Of a stretch of DNA of 64,000 bases, positions 35,935-44,470 are shown piece after piece. Made by a program: the position numbers and the translations under genes. The notes beneath the pieces are model-generated. The model was given only the letters and a program-made list of their open reading frames with translations, was not told the origin of the DNA and made no database searches. The first letter of the stretch is position 1, and every line of letters starts with the position of its first letter. The stretch comes from Tepidisphaeraceae bacterium. Its GTDB lineage: Bacteria > Planctomycetota > Phycisphaerae > Tepidisphaerales > Tepidisphaeraceae. The stretch is from assembly GCA_035998445.1 (NCBI GenBank), contig DASYHQ010000010.1:62001-126000 (forward strand), read 5' to 3'.

Positions 35935-38814
35935 TTACTGGGCGGTGCCCGCGAGGGTGATCAGTTCCAGCGGGCGAATGCGGACGCGAAGTTCATTCCC
36001 TTCAATCACTACATCTTCCGTTTTGCCACCCGGCGACCCGGGCCCCCGGCGATGGACTCGAAAGCGCTGCGGCATTCCGTCGGTCGCGGCGGCGAACCTC
36101 ACCGTCACCTCGTAGCTCTCCGCCGGTCGGCCCATCTGCTCGCGTTGCCAAGCTGTCGCCTGGTCGCTCGTGAAGAAGTCAGACGTGAAGTTGCTCAGCA
36201 TCACCGTCCATTTCCCGTCAGGTTGACGCGCCGCAACGGCGCTGACGCGCGGCTTGTGGCCGTACGTCCATGCCATGCCCTCGTCGGCGGAACTGCGGCA
36301 ACGAAAGATCGTCGAACCGATCGGCAGGGCCCGGCTGATCATGCCGTAGTACGCCGCCTTCTCGAACGGGATAAGGCGAAACGGGTCAGATTCGTAGGCG
36401 AAAATGCGGGTGGCATTGTCCCTTGGGTCCACCCGCTCGTAACCGATAAAGTGGATCCATCGGTGGACCCCGTGATTCAGGTCACTCAGCACGCGCGACG
36501 CCAGCGAGGCGGCCACCCGGTGGTCGCCCGGCGCCTCTGGGCCGTTGTCCGAAGCCTCGGTCTGCCAATATTCGACCCGCTGCCCGTCCACACGTTCGGC
36601 GACCGCGGCCGTCGGACCCATGTTGTACGTGTGCGAGGCAATGGCATGAAGCGCGTTCCAAGCTTCCGCGTCCTGCCGCATCGCATCGACGTTTCGCAGC
36701 AGGTGCCCGTCGGCGTTCGCGTTTTCGGGCGCGATGATCTTGACGGCAGTTAACCCGCGCCGATCCAGCTCGCTGCGCAGGCGCTTGACGATGCCCGCCA
36801 GCTGTGTCGGGGTGAACGCTACCGGGTCGTTTGGCTCGTTCTGCAGTCCTGTCGCGTCCAGGCTCACGCCGCCATCGCGCAAGGCGGTGACGGTGTCGGC
36901 CAACAGCACCGCGTAGGCGTCGGTTTCGGATTCCTTCAGCCGTACTTTGTCGGGCGCGGCCTCGCGCGGTTCTGTCATGTATGACGGGCAGCGACTTGGG
37001 GCCAGCAGCAACGTCGTCGCGCCACTGGCCTGGGCATCGCGGATCATGCCCGAGGTCAGGTATCGATCGATGAAGCCCGACACGTCCACCGTCCCACGCT
37101 CGGGCGACACCGTATCCAGGTGAATCCAGAGCCGCAGCGTGTTGAAGCCCAGATCGCGCCACAGGGCGTCGTTCAGTTGCGCCCGGGCAGCGGCGGGAAG
37201 CTTGCCGTAGTTGCTTCCATCGTTGATAAGGCTGGCCCCGAAGCCACCGAACCGCTGTCGCGGCGTCGCATCGACGTCGATCGTCAGCGGTTGATATGTC
37301 ACGGGCGCTGCTGCGCCTGCCGCCGGCGCGGTGGCGCCTGCATCAGCGGTAGCGAACCGCCCGATCCGGATCGACATGCCCTCCCAGTAGGCCCCGCCAC
37401 CACCACCATCCGCATTCGTGTCAACCTGGAATGCCAGTTCATCGCCGGCCTGCATCTGGAGTTCGGCGGTGATGTTCAATCCCGCCTTCCTGTCGCTGTC
37501 CGTCGATGCAAACGCGATTGACTTGCCCACGTCCGCAGCGCCGGTGAAGTGAATTACATATAACGCGATGGCCTTGTGATGGCTCCACAGCGTCACCCCG
37601 TCCGACGTCGCGGAGACGACGTACCTTCCGTTTGCGGGCGCGATGAAGCTGAGCACGCCCAGTGCCTTGTCCTTGGCGCCCAGCCGGCTGCCCGCACGGT
37701 TCCCTTCTGCCTTCGCGGCCAGGGATTGTGCCTTGGGATGGTCGGCCGTGAACGCCCGGGCGGCCGGAAAGTATTGCATCGCTCCGCTGCGTTCGGATCG
37801 CAGGAGCCCCACCTCGTTCGTCAGCTTCATCCCCGCCGTGGTCGGCAGCGTCGCCAGCCGCCAGCGGACCTGCCCACCGTCCTTGAACTCCGGCTGGTCG
37901 GTCCAGTTCAGGCCGAAAATGGGTAGCGCGTAGGTCGCTTCCGCCTTGGCGCCCGCTGCATCCGTCACCGGATCGGTCGGCGCCATCGGCTCGGCTGGCT
38001 CCGTGGGCGCGTCTGCAGCCAGGTCAGCAATCAGCGTTTCGCCCAACGCGTGGGAACCGGCGTTGCCAGCCGCCAACACCTGCTGCAAGGCAGCGACAAT
38101 CGTTTTCGTGTAGATCGCGTAGTCTGCAGGCTTCGGATGAACGACGTCCCCGAAAAGCGCCTCCCACGATTCGGCGTTCGCATTGACGGCCTGACCGACC
38201 GCTGCGCCGGTGTTCACACTGGGAATCTGGTAATGCGCCGCCACCTGTTCGTGGAACGCCGCCACCGCGGGCAGCTCCCCCTTGGCGTATGTCGGGAGGA
38301 ACTCCTTCTTCGCGTGGTACATGAACGCGATGTCGGTCTGCGGGTCGCGCGTCCACGTCTTTCGCACGAGCCGTTCCATCCATTCGCGCGCATCACCGTC
38401 GTCGTTGACGGCGAACTCGATCAGCACGAGGTCGGGCTTTTCGGCCAACACGTCGCGCTCGTACCGCTGACTACCGAACTTTGAGTTTGTCCCGCCGATG
38501 CCCGCATTGACGACGTTGATGGCGGACGCGGGATAAGCCTCTTTCAGCCATCTGCCGACGCCCGCAACGTAACCGTTCTCGCGGCCGCCCTCGGTGACTG
38601 ATCCTCCGATAAAGACCACCGTCAGTGGCTGCCCCGCCGCCAACTTTGCAGCGGCGTTCGGCAGCCCGCCGCGCACCTCTACGAAATCCAGCTGAGCCCC
38701 CGGTGCCGGTGCGGCGCCATCGGCGGCGCGCGCGGTTCCCCAACCGTTGGCGAGCCAGCCCACCACCGCAACCACACCAAACAGGAACGTGTGTAACTTT
38801 CGAATACCCGTCAT
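35935..38814 (-). CDS. Secreted SGNH esterase - GH30 glycosidase fusion
   Basis: 959 residues from the ATG at 38814 (GAGGGA upstream; the longer frame has no signal peptide). Signal at residues 1-31. Residues about 60-290 are an SGNH/GDSL hydrolase: VVFIGGSVTEGG with Ser72, GIGGTNSKFG, FAVNDDG, and VHPKPADYAIY bearing the Asp/His pair. A beta-rich, possibly carbohydrate-binding domain spans about 310-520. Residues about 545-959 are a GH30 barrel and side domain: QRFGGFGASL, acid/base E660 in GLQNEPND and nucleophile E753 in YWQTEASDNG. GH30 covers glucuronoxylanases, beta-1,6-glucanases and related enzymes. One chain could thus de-esterify and cut the same polymer. It lies between the LacI gene and the PEP-CTERM block on the minus strand. 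Confidence 0.9.
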   Translation of the reverse strand: MTGIRKLHTFLFGVVAVVGWLANGWGTARAADGAAPAPGAQLDFVEVRGGLPNAAAKLAAGQPLTVVFIGGSVTEGGRENGYVAGVGRWLKEAYPASAINVVNAGIGGTNSKFGSQRYERDVLAEKPDLVLIEFAVNDDGDAREWMERLVRKTWTRDPQTDIAFMYHAKKEFLPTYAKGELPAVAAFHEQVAAHYQIPSVNTGAAVGQAVNANAESWEALFGDVVHPKPADYAIYTKTIVAALQQVLAAGNAGSHALGETLIADLAADAPTEPAEPMAPTDPVTDAAGAKAEATYALPIFGLNWTDQPEFKDGGQVRWRLATLPTTAGMKLTNEVGLLRSERSGAMQYFPAARAFTADHPKAQSLAAKAEGNRAGSRLGAKDKALGVLSFIAPANGRYVVSATSDGVTLWSHHKAIALYVIHFTGAADVGKSIAFASTDSDRKAGLNITAELQMQAGDELAFQVDTNADGGGGGAYWEGMSIRIGRFATADAGATAPAAGAAAPVTYQPLTIDVDATPRQRFGGFGASLINDGSNYGKLPAAARAQLNDALWRDLGFNTLRLWIHLDTVSPERGTVDVSGFIDRYLTSGMIRDAQASGATTLLLAPSRCPSYMTEPREAAPDKVRLKESETDAYAVLLADTVTALRDGGVSLDATGLQNEPNDPVAFTPTQLAGIVKRLRSELDRRGLTAVKIIAPENANADGHLLRNVDAMRQDAEAWNALHAIASHTYNMGPTAAVAERVDGQRVEYWQTEASDNGPEAPGDHRVAASLASRVLSDLNHGVHRWIHFIGYERVDPRDNATRIFAYESDPFRLIPFEKAAYYGMISRALPIGSTIFRCRSSADEGMAWTYGHKPRVSAVAARQPDGKWTVMLSNFTSDFFTSDQATAWQREQMGRPAESYEVTVRFAAATDGMPQRFRVHRRGPGSPGGKTEDVVIEGNELRVRIRPLELITLAGTAQ

Positions 38815-39004
38815 GCCTGATCCCTCGCTTCTGGAAATGTATGCTCGCCGCGACACGCAATTGTCATAGTTGCCCCAACCGGTGATTCCCGAACCCACGC
38901 GGGAACCGCAGCGGCACCATTCGATGTGCCAGCGGCGAAAGTTGTACTTGCAACCACTCACGCGTGCGTCTAACTTGGACCGGTCCGAAAAACTTCAGGT
39001 GCGA

Positions 39005-40015
39005 TCACTTATGCCACGGAAGACACGATTCGCCAGCCTCAAAGCCGAACTTGATCGACAAAGGCGGCAGCATCTGATTGGGATCCTCGATCTTCGCGAG
39101 TAGCATCCGCACGGACTCGCGCCCGACAGCCTGCGTCGGATTGACGAACGTATCGATCGCGAAGCCCGTTTCGTCACAGCGACCGCCGTGAAACGTGACG
39201 ACAGACAGATCCGGGGGCACGCGCATGCCCAACGCTCGCGCGGCGTCAATCGTGGGCCAAGCCGTCGTTTCCGAGTAACAGATGACCGCTGTCGGGCGAT
39301 CCCGCTCAGGCTCCGAGAGCCACGAAGTGGAGTACGCCACGCGTTTGGCGCGCGGCAACTCTCGCGTGATTATACGGGACGGCAACCCCGCCTCCGCCAT
39401 GGCAGCCTTGTAGCCCGCCTGCCGATCGCACGTGCTGTAGTGGCTTCCACCCGAATACGAGACGAACGCGATCCGCTGGTGCCCCAACGCCAGCAACCGG
39501 CGGGTCGCCTGGTGGCCAGCGTCTAGATCGTCTGGGAACACGCAGTTCGCCTCTTGGCGCGAATTGATCCACACGGACGGGACGCGATACTCGGCAATAA
39601 GTTCGATCAGCGAGGGCGGGATGTCGGCATTGTAATTGATCAGCAGCCCGTCAGCCATCAACTGACGGAGGATCTTGGGCACGTAGCCCGTGTTCGTCAG
39701 CTTTTCGTCTGGCAACTTCGCGACGGTCAAGTGCAGGTCGAGTTCGGCAAGTCCATCCTGAATGCCGTCCATCATGCCGGTGAACAAACTGCTGCGGTGG
39801 GGTTCCGTGCTGAGCAGCATCGCGATCGCCCCGAACCGCCCCGTCGCCGTCGCCTTGGCGGCCGCATTCGTGCGATAGCCCAACTCTTTGGCTACGCGCA
39901 GAACTTTTTCACGCGTTTCCGTGCGATACAAGTGCCCTTTGTTATTGAGGATGTTACTGACAGCCGGCTGCGTTAGCCCGACCTGAGCAGCGATCTGCTT
40001 AAGTGTTATTGCCAC
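39005..40015 (-). CDS. LacI-family transcriptional regulator
   Basis: 336 residues from a GTG at 40015, with GAGGTGGTGGGA just before it; the open frame to 40090 crosses the AT-rich promoter and is not likely translated. Helix-turn-helix LKQIAAQVGLTQPAVSNILN, hinge ELGYRTNAAAKA, then a sugar-binding domain (LLALGHQRIAFVSYSGGSHY, DRPTAVICYSETTAWPTID, DLSVVTFHGGRCDETGF). It is a clear paralogue of the LacI protein at 4038-5066, with a different recognition helix (TQPAVSN versus SKPTVAR), and the two have different candidate operators. Its own site is 32-45 bp upstream. Likely targets are the SGNH-GH30 gene and the PEP-CTERM to fucosidase block. Confidence 0.92.
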   Translation of the reverse strand: MAITLKQIAAQVGLTQPAVSNILNNKGHLYRTETREKVLRVAKELGYRTNAAAKATATGRFGAIAMLLSTEPHRSSLFTGMMDGIQDGLAELDLHLTVAKLPDEKLTNTGYVPKILRQLMADGLLINYNADIPPSLIELIAEYRVPSVWINSRQEANCVFPDDLDAGHQATRRLLALGHQRIAFVSYSGGSHYSTCDRQAGYKAAMAEAGLPSRIITRELPRAKRVAYSTSWLSEPERDRPTAVICYSETTAWPTIDAARALGMRVPPDLSVVTFHGGRCDETGFAIDTFVNPTQAVGRESVRMLLAKIEDPNQMLPPLSIKFGFEAGESCLPWHK

Positions 40016-40046
40016 TCCCACCACCTCGCATCGAATAACTAAAATA

Positions 40047-40060
40047 TTTAAGCGTATAAA
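40047..40060. promoter_or_regulatory. Putative LacI operator upstream of the regulator gene 39005-40015
   Basis: TTTAAGCGTATAAA, an imperfect palindrome, identical in reverse complement to the site at 35621-35634. Confidence 0.55.
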
Positions 40061-40330
40061 ACGACTTGTGTCAAGCCAGTAGAACATCACAGCATAACCA
40101 CTGCGTGCCTGCTCTGGATCTTACCGTTCCAAGCGAGGGAGAGGTTTGTGGCAGACTTCCGCGGGCGTGCAGAAGGAGGAAAATCTGGCCGGCGATCGTG
40201 GCCGTCCGGAGGAGCAGATGGTCAGCTCTAACATTACCCCGCCCTTCCCCTCCTCCAGTTCCGCCAGCGTCTCCCGCAGCGCCGCTCTTAAACAGTCGTC
40301 GCATCGCTAAATATGGCCGAGGGCGCACCT

Positions 40331-40397
40331 GTTAACTAGCGAGTTAGCGCACCGCGACGGCGAGGAAAATTCAGCTCCCACCTCCCGGCCGAGACGG
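40331..40397. repeat. Dispersed repeat segments in the 380-bp gap 40091-40470
   Basis: CCTCCCGGCCGAGACGG (40381-40397) repeats 19106-19122 exactly. CGAGTTAGC at about 40341-40349 is the reverse complement of the GCTAACTCG core of the repeat at 43203 and 60065. The rest of the gap has no supported gene. Confidence 0.45.
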
Positions 40398-40470
40398 TAT
40401 GGTGGCCGGCGCGCGGGGTTGGCCATTGACCGTAGTTGCGTCATTCCGCACAGAGTGAGGCGCAGTGCCC

Positions 40471-41832
40471 CTAGCGTACGTCGAGGAGATTCCTGACGTG
40501 GGCGCGCTTGCGGAGATCGTCAAAGAATGGACGCCGTCGCAAACGCATCGAGCGACGGCTGTATAGGCGTCGGCTGAGCCACCGCATGCCCTCTTGAAGC
40601 GCTTCCATGCTCATTCTCTGCGGACGGAAGTTCACGTCGAACAGCGTGCACAAGTCCCACCGATCCGGTTGCAGGATCCGCCCCTCGCGGGCAAGCCGGT
40701 CGTACAGAGGCGTGCCCGGAAATGGCGTCAGCACGGTGATCTGCACGTCGAACAGCGGCACCTCCATCGCGAACTCAAGCACCTGCTCAAAGATCGCTGG
40801 CTCGTGGCCGTCGAGGCCGAGAATGAAGCAACCGTTCACAGTTATGCCGTGCGACTGGATCCGCCGCAGGCGCTCGACGTACCGCGGCGCCCACCGGGCC
40901 TTCGCGTTACGCCGCTGTTCGAGTCCCTCGAGCGGTGCCTGTGCCGGGCTCTCCAGGCCGACCAACACCTGGCGACATCCGGCAGCGCGCATCAACGACA
41001 GCAGTTCCGCGTCGTCCGCGACCGTCACGTCCGTCTCCGTGAACCACCGGATTCCGAGCGGGATCAGCGCGCGGCAAAGCGCCTTGCCCCACGCCTTGTC
41101 GACGAACGTGTTGTCGTCGGCGAACTCGATGAACGCCTGCGGGCGAAGCCGCTGGATCTCGCGGATGTCGCGAATCACGTCATCCACGGGACGCTTGCGG
41201 TACGTTCGGCTGAGCATCACCGTCGACGCGCAGAAATCGCACCGCCACGGGCACCCACGCGACGTTTGCACCGTAAAGCGGTCGTACGGGCGACCGTCCA
41301 GCAAGTCGTAACGAGGCGTCGGTAGCCGCGCGACATCGACCGGCGGGTAATCCTTGGAGTCGAACGTTCGGGGCGACGCGGTGGCCCGCGAGCCGCTGGC
41401 CCGGTCCCGGTCGGCCGTTGCGACGACCGCTGGCCAAACGTTGTCCCCCTCACCGACGATCACGTAGTCCGCGTGCCGCGCCGCCTCGTCCGGCCGCACG
41501 CTCACGTGCAGCCCTCCCATGGCGACCGCAACCCCCGCGCCGCGCAACCGTTTGGCGATTGCGTACGCCTCGAAGACCTGGGCCGAGAACGTGCTGATCG
41601 CGACGAGGTCACACTCGTACACCTCATTCGGTTCCTTGCCGTCCCCCTCGGCCTCAAAGTACCGCAGTTCGTGCCCCGCCGGCGTCGCCGCCGCGAGGTA
41701 AAGCAGCCCGAGGCTCGGCAGTGACGCGATCGTCTTGCCGCGTTCGACAAAGCCGGGCAACGTCAGGCCCAACCTGAGCAACTCCGGGTCGTGCGCACGC
41801 ACGCCGCTCATCGCGAGGAAGCCGATCTTCAT
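40471..41832 (-). CDS. Radical SAM protein with N-terminal B12-binding domain
   Basis: 453 residues from the ATG at 41832. The N-terminal about 140 residues are a cobalamin-binding-like domain (MKIGFLAMSG, CDLVAISTFSAQVFEAYAIA, MGGLHVSVRPDE, VGEGDNVWP). The radical SAM core carries C194, C198 and C201 in TSRGCPWRCDFCAS, which hold the 4Fe-4S cluster; IEFADDNTFVD and GCFILGLDGHEP are typical later strands. Relatives include BchE-like cyclases and many methyltransferases; the product here is unknown. The start overlaps the stop of the upstream membrane-protein gene (ATGA, 41829-41832), so the two are translationally coupled. Confidence 0.92.
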   Translation of the reverse strand: MKIGFLAMSGVRAHDPELLRLGLTLPGFVERGKTIASLPSLGLLYLAAATPAGHELRYFEAEGDGKEPNEVYECDLVAISTFSAQVFEAYAIAKRLRGAGVAVAMGGLHVSVRPDEAARHADYVIVGEGDNVWPAVVATADRDRASGSRATASPRTFDSKDYPPVDVARLPTPRYDLLDGRPYDRFTVQTSRGCPWRCDFCASTVMLSRTYRKRPVDDVIRDIREIQRLRPQAFIEFADDNTFVDKAWGKALCRALIPLGIRWFTETDVTVADDAELLSLMRAAGCRQVLVGLESPAQAPLEGLEQRRNAKARWAPRYVERLRRIQSHGITVNGCFILGLDGHEPAIFEQVLEFAMEVPLFDVQITVLTPFPGTPLYDRLAREGRILQPDRWDLCTLFDVNFRPQRMSMEALQEGMRWLSRRLYSRRSMRLRRRPFFDDLRKRAHVRNLLDVR

Positions 41833-43097
41833 TTGCCGCCTCCGACCACAGCGCGCGTCGCAGGCCGCGTCGTCGGCACATCCCGATTGTCGTGGCGGAA
41901 GGCCAGCGCCCGGATCACCTCGTTGTGCCTCACGCGAAGCGCCGCCCCCTCGGGTAGCTGGTCTAGGACGCGTTGGACGTCCGTCCAACGGGCTGCTTCC
42001 TGGTAAATGGCACCCCGGGACAGGAACCTGCGCTCGAACTTATCGAGGTACTGTGCCCGGACCCAACCGGCGGCACCGTGGGCGTCGATAACGTCGAGCA
42101 CGGCGATGACGTCCGGCACCTCCGCCTCGGGCCACCCGATGCGGGGCGGCGGATCCCACAGCGGCGGGTAGTCGGACTGCGCATGGCGCGACATGGTGGC
42201 GATCGCGGCCTCCAGATCGTTGGCCCGCAACAACCGCTCGGCCTCGGAGCGACGCTGCTGCGGAGGCTGCGTGACCGGCAGCAGCATCCCAAACGCGATC
42301 AACGCGACGGCGCCGAGCGCGAGGGGACCCCGCGCTATGCCAGGTAGCGCTGCCGCTGCCATGGCCAGGGGGTCGCCTCGTGTACCCGTTCCGGGCGGGC
42401 GTTCTCTCAACCAAATGACCGACGCGATAATCGCGAGGATCGGCAGCGATGCTATCGTGACGAGCCTCGCGATCAGGCCGGTGCTCTGCAGGAGTTGGTC
42501 GACCTCGGTCAGGCGGACGCCACCCATCACCTGCAACGTGGGGATGGGCGCCGCGATCAGAGCGATGACGGCGAACACGTCGGCCACGAATGCCGCCAGG
42601 AAGAAGCTGGCGCCGAAGCCACGCCCGGTCACGACCTGCACCAGGCGAGCGGTGACGAAGCCGCGCCACGCGGAGACGACGGCCAACGTCCACAGGTTCG
42701 CCCGCACCGATTGAGCCGGTTCGAGGAAACGCTCGTAGGGGATCGCGTAAAACAACGCCATGGGCGCCGTTAACCAGAACAGGCCGAGGAACTGACGATA
42801 TCCGTTCCAGAACTGACCTTCCCGGTTGCCGCTGCGCACCAATACGAACAGCGCGGCCGAAAGCGCAACGGACGCTGCGAACGGGATCAGGAGGTGCCAC
42901 GGCTGGCGGCGGAGGTCTTCCTGGTCGTACTCGCGTGCGAGCGCGGCGACGCCCACGAAGACCATGCCCACCCAAAACGTCGATGGATCGCGGGCGGCTG
43001 CCTCGACTGACCCGCGCCGGCCGGCCAGCACCCCCGCGAGGTGTGCGAGCGTCAGCCGTCGCGTCGGACTCGTAGCCTCGACCATTCCGTCATCCAA
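41829..43097 (-). CDS. Multi-pass membrane protein of unknown function
   Basis: 422 residues. The N-terminal about 290 residues hold about six to seven hydrophobic segments (FWVGMVFVGVAALA, LLIPFAASVALSAALFVLV, FLGLFWLTAPMALFYAIPY, FFLAAFVADVFAVIALIAAP, LVTIASLPILAIIASVIWL, LALGAVALIAFGMLLPV). The last about 130 residues are soluble and helical (SEAERLLRANDLEAAIATMS) with TPR-like spacing, ending in a Thr/Arg-rich tail. I recognise no family. The 4-bp overlap with the radical SAM gene says the two proteins are made together; it may be a membrane partner or carrier for that enzyme's lipid-like product, which is speculation. Confidence 0.8.
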   Translation of the reverse strand: MDDGMVEATSPTRRLTLAHLAGVLAGRRGSVEAAARDPSTFWVGMVFVGVAALAREYDQEDLRRQPWHLLIPFAASVALSAALFVLVRSGNREGQFWNGYRQFLGLFWLTAPMALFYAIPYERFLEPAQSVRANLWTLAVVSAWRGFVTARLVQVVTGRGFGASFFLAAFVADVFAVIALIAAPIPTLQVMGGVRLTEVDQLLQSTGLIARLVTIASLPILAIIASVIWLRERPPGTGTRGDPLAMAAAALPGIARGPLALGAVALIAFGMLLPVTQPPQQRRSEAERLLRANDLEAAIATMSRHAQSDYPPLWDPPPRIGWPEAEVPDVIAVLDVIDAHGAAGWVRAQYLDKFERRFLSRGAIYQEAARWTDVQRVLDQLPEGAALRVRHNEVIRALAFRHDNRDVPTTRPATRAVVGGGK

Positions 43098-43202
43098 GTG
43101 GTTTGCCGTTCGAACAGCTCAGCTGGCCCACGTTGGGTGGTTCGGCCGCCGCCAGTCGCACTGGCGGCTTTAGGATACCCGCGTCATCCATTCGATCCAG
43201 CG

Positions 43203-43239
43203 CGAGCAAACCCCGCTAACTCGGTAAAAGGGGTTCGCC
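43203..43239. repeat. 37-bp hairpin repeat, copy 1
   Basis: Starts CGAGCAAACCCCGCTAACTC and ends GGGGTTCGCC; 33 of 37 bases match the copy at 60065-60101. The arms AACCCC and GGGGTT can pair around a GCTAACTCGG core. It lies between the membrane-protein start and the PilZ remnant. Confidence 0.65.
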
Positions 43240-43382
43240 GTGAAGTGTTCTCACGCCTTGCCAGACAAGAATTCATGAAGATCGTTGAGCTGGCCGACGT
43301 ATCGCACCAGATCCTGGACCGCACGACCGCGACGTTCGCATTCCCGCATGCCGGCTGCGGGGCATTGATCTTGGCGGGGGGT

Positions 43383-43715
43383 TCAGACCAGCTTGTGCTG
43401 CCGCGATGCCGCCGCGCCCGTGGCACGTGGAACTTGATCGGGCGCGAGGACGGCAACGCGTCCGGAGATCAATTCCAACGTGTGCAATTGCCGGCGGAGC
43501 GGGTCGAGGCGCCGGGTGAACCGCACGCAGCTGACGTGCCAGGCGCCCTTCACGTGGTGACACGTGACGACGGCGCCAGGCACGGCCGCAACCTGACCGT
43601 TCTCATGCGGCAGGTGCACAACCAGCGCCGATCCCTCGTAGAGGAAGTTCCGGCGAAGGAACGTCAGCTCGCTGCACGAAAGCTCGCGCCCGTGCGCCAG
43701 CAGGCGCCATGCGAA
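43383..43715 (-). pseudogene. PilZ-domain protein remnant
   Basis: On the minus strand one frame reads FAWRLLAHGRELSCSELTFL, then LYEGSALVVHLPHENGQVAA, VPGAVVTCHHVKGAWHVSCV and RFTRRLDPLRR. This is the strand pattern of PilZ domains from planctomycetes, which bind cyclic di-GMP or related signals. No start codon with leader exists upstream, where the frame meets the end of the PEP-CTERM gene, and the sequence after the domain is not protein-like. I read it as a 5'-truncated relic; the RxxxR motif of c-di-GMP binding is missing. Confidence 0.55.
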
Positions 43716-43726
43716 TTCAGCCTGAA

Positions 43727-44401
43727 CTACGGCTGCCGCCGCCGCAGCAGGGCGAGCATCGCCGCCCCGCCGAAAACGCCGAGAGCCGCGGGCTCGGGGA
43801 CAGCGGCGGTCTCGATGAGCGACACGTCGTCCGCAAACATCGCGCCGCCGCCGTTGTCGGGATTGTTCAAGAACAACATGACCTCAACCGACGTGGTGCC
43901 CAAGGGTGCCACTGCCGACACCGTCCGCTGGGCCCAAATGTCGGTGTTGCCGGCGGGCGCAAACGCCGGGCTGATGATCGAGTCTCCGATGGCGACGCCG
44001 CCGGAGTCTTTGAACGTCAACCGGACATCTTCGGTGGCGTTCGCGCTGGTGATCGCGTCACTGGCCGCGTTATAGAACCAGGCGGATGCCTCGTACGTCA
44101 TGCCCGCAGTCGCCGCCACGGACTGGTAGATGCCAGCATTGGGCCCGCTGTACGTCTTGCCGCTCTGGGTGCCGGTGCGCGCATGTGCGGCGCTGTAGTA
44201 GGCCGAGTGAGGCGAAACCCAATTGTTCCAACCGCTCCACGGGTTCGCCGCGGTTGACACGTCACCGGCGGCGGCACTCGGTGCTCCTTCGGATTCCTCG
44301 AACCCACCGGCGATCAGCGGGGCCGCAAAGGCGGACGACCCGACCGACATGGCACCGACGATGGCGACGGCACCGACAATAAGTGTACGAAACATGGCCA
44401 T
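43727..44401 (-). CDS. PEP-CTERM protein with jelly-roll-like domain, unknown function
   Basis: 224 residues; GAGAGGA stands 4 bases before the ATG at 44401. Signal peptide at residues 1-27 (TLIVGAVAIVGAMSVGSSAF). The mature part, GGFEESEGAPSAAAGDVSTA, then NNWVSPHSAYYSAAHARTG and MTYEASAWFYNAASDA, is the beta-sandwich pattern of carbohydrate-binding-like domains (CBM4/9 type). The C-terminus is VPEP, AALGVFGGAAMLALL, RRRQP. It follows the GH128-like gene by 69 bp on the same strand. A decayed copy of the start of this gene, in the same order after a decayed GH128 end, is at about 49500-49700. Confidence 0.86.
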   Translation of the reverse strand: MAMFRTLIVGAVAIVGAMSVGSSAFAAPLIAGGFEESEGAPSAAAGDVSTAANPWSGWNNWVSPHSAYYSAAHARTGTQSGKTYSGPNAGIYQSVAATAGMTYEASAWFYNAASDAITSANATEDVRLTFKDSGGVAIGDSIISPAFAPAGNTDIWAQRTVSAVAPLGTTSVEVMLFLNNPDNGGGAMFADDVSLIETAAVPEPAALGVFGGAAMLALLRRRQP

Positions 44402-44470
44402 AGGATCCTCTCCCTCAATGAAGCGCCCGCGGACGCCGGAACCGGCAACCGCACGGGCACTGAAAATGGT

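Noticed and set aside
43041-44075. 344-codon plus-strand open frame across 43-44 kb
   Set aside because: It overlaps the 5' end of the membrane-protein gene and the 3' end of the PEP-CTERM gene on the other strand, and its sequence shows no domain; the PilZ-like reading on the minus strand explains part of it better.
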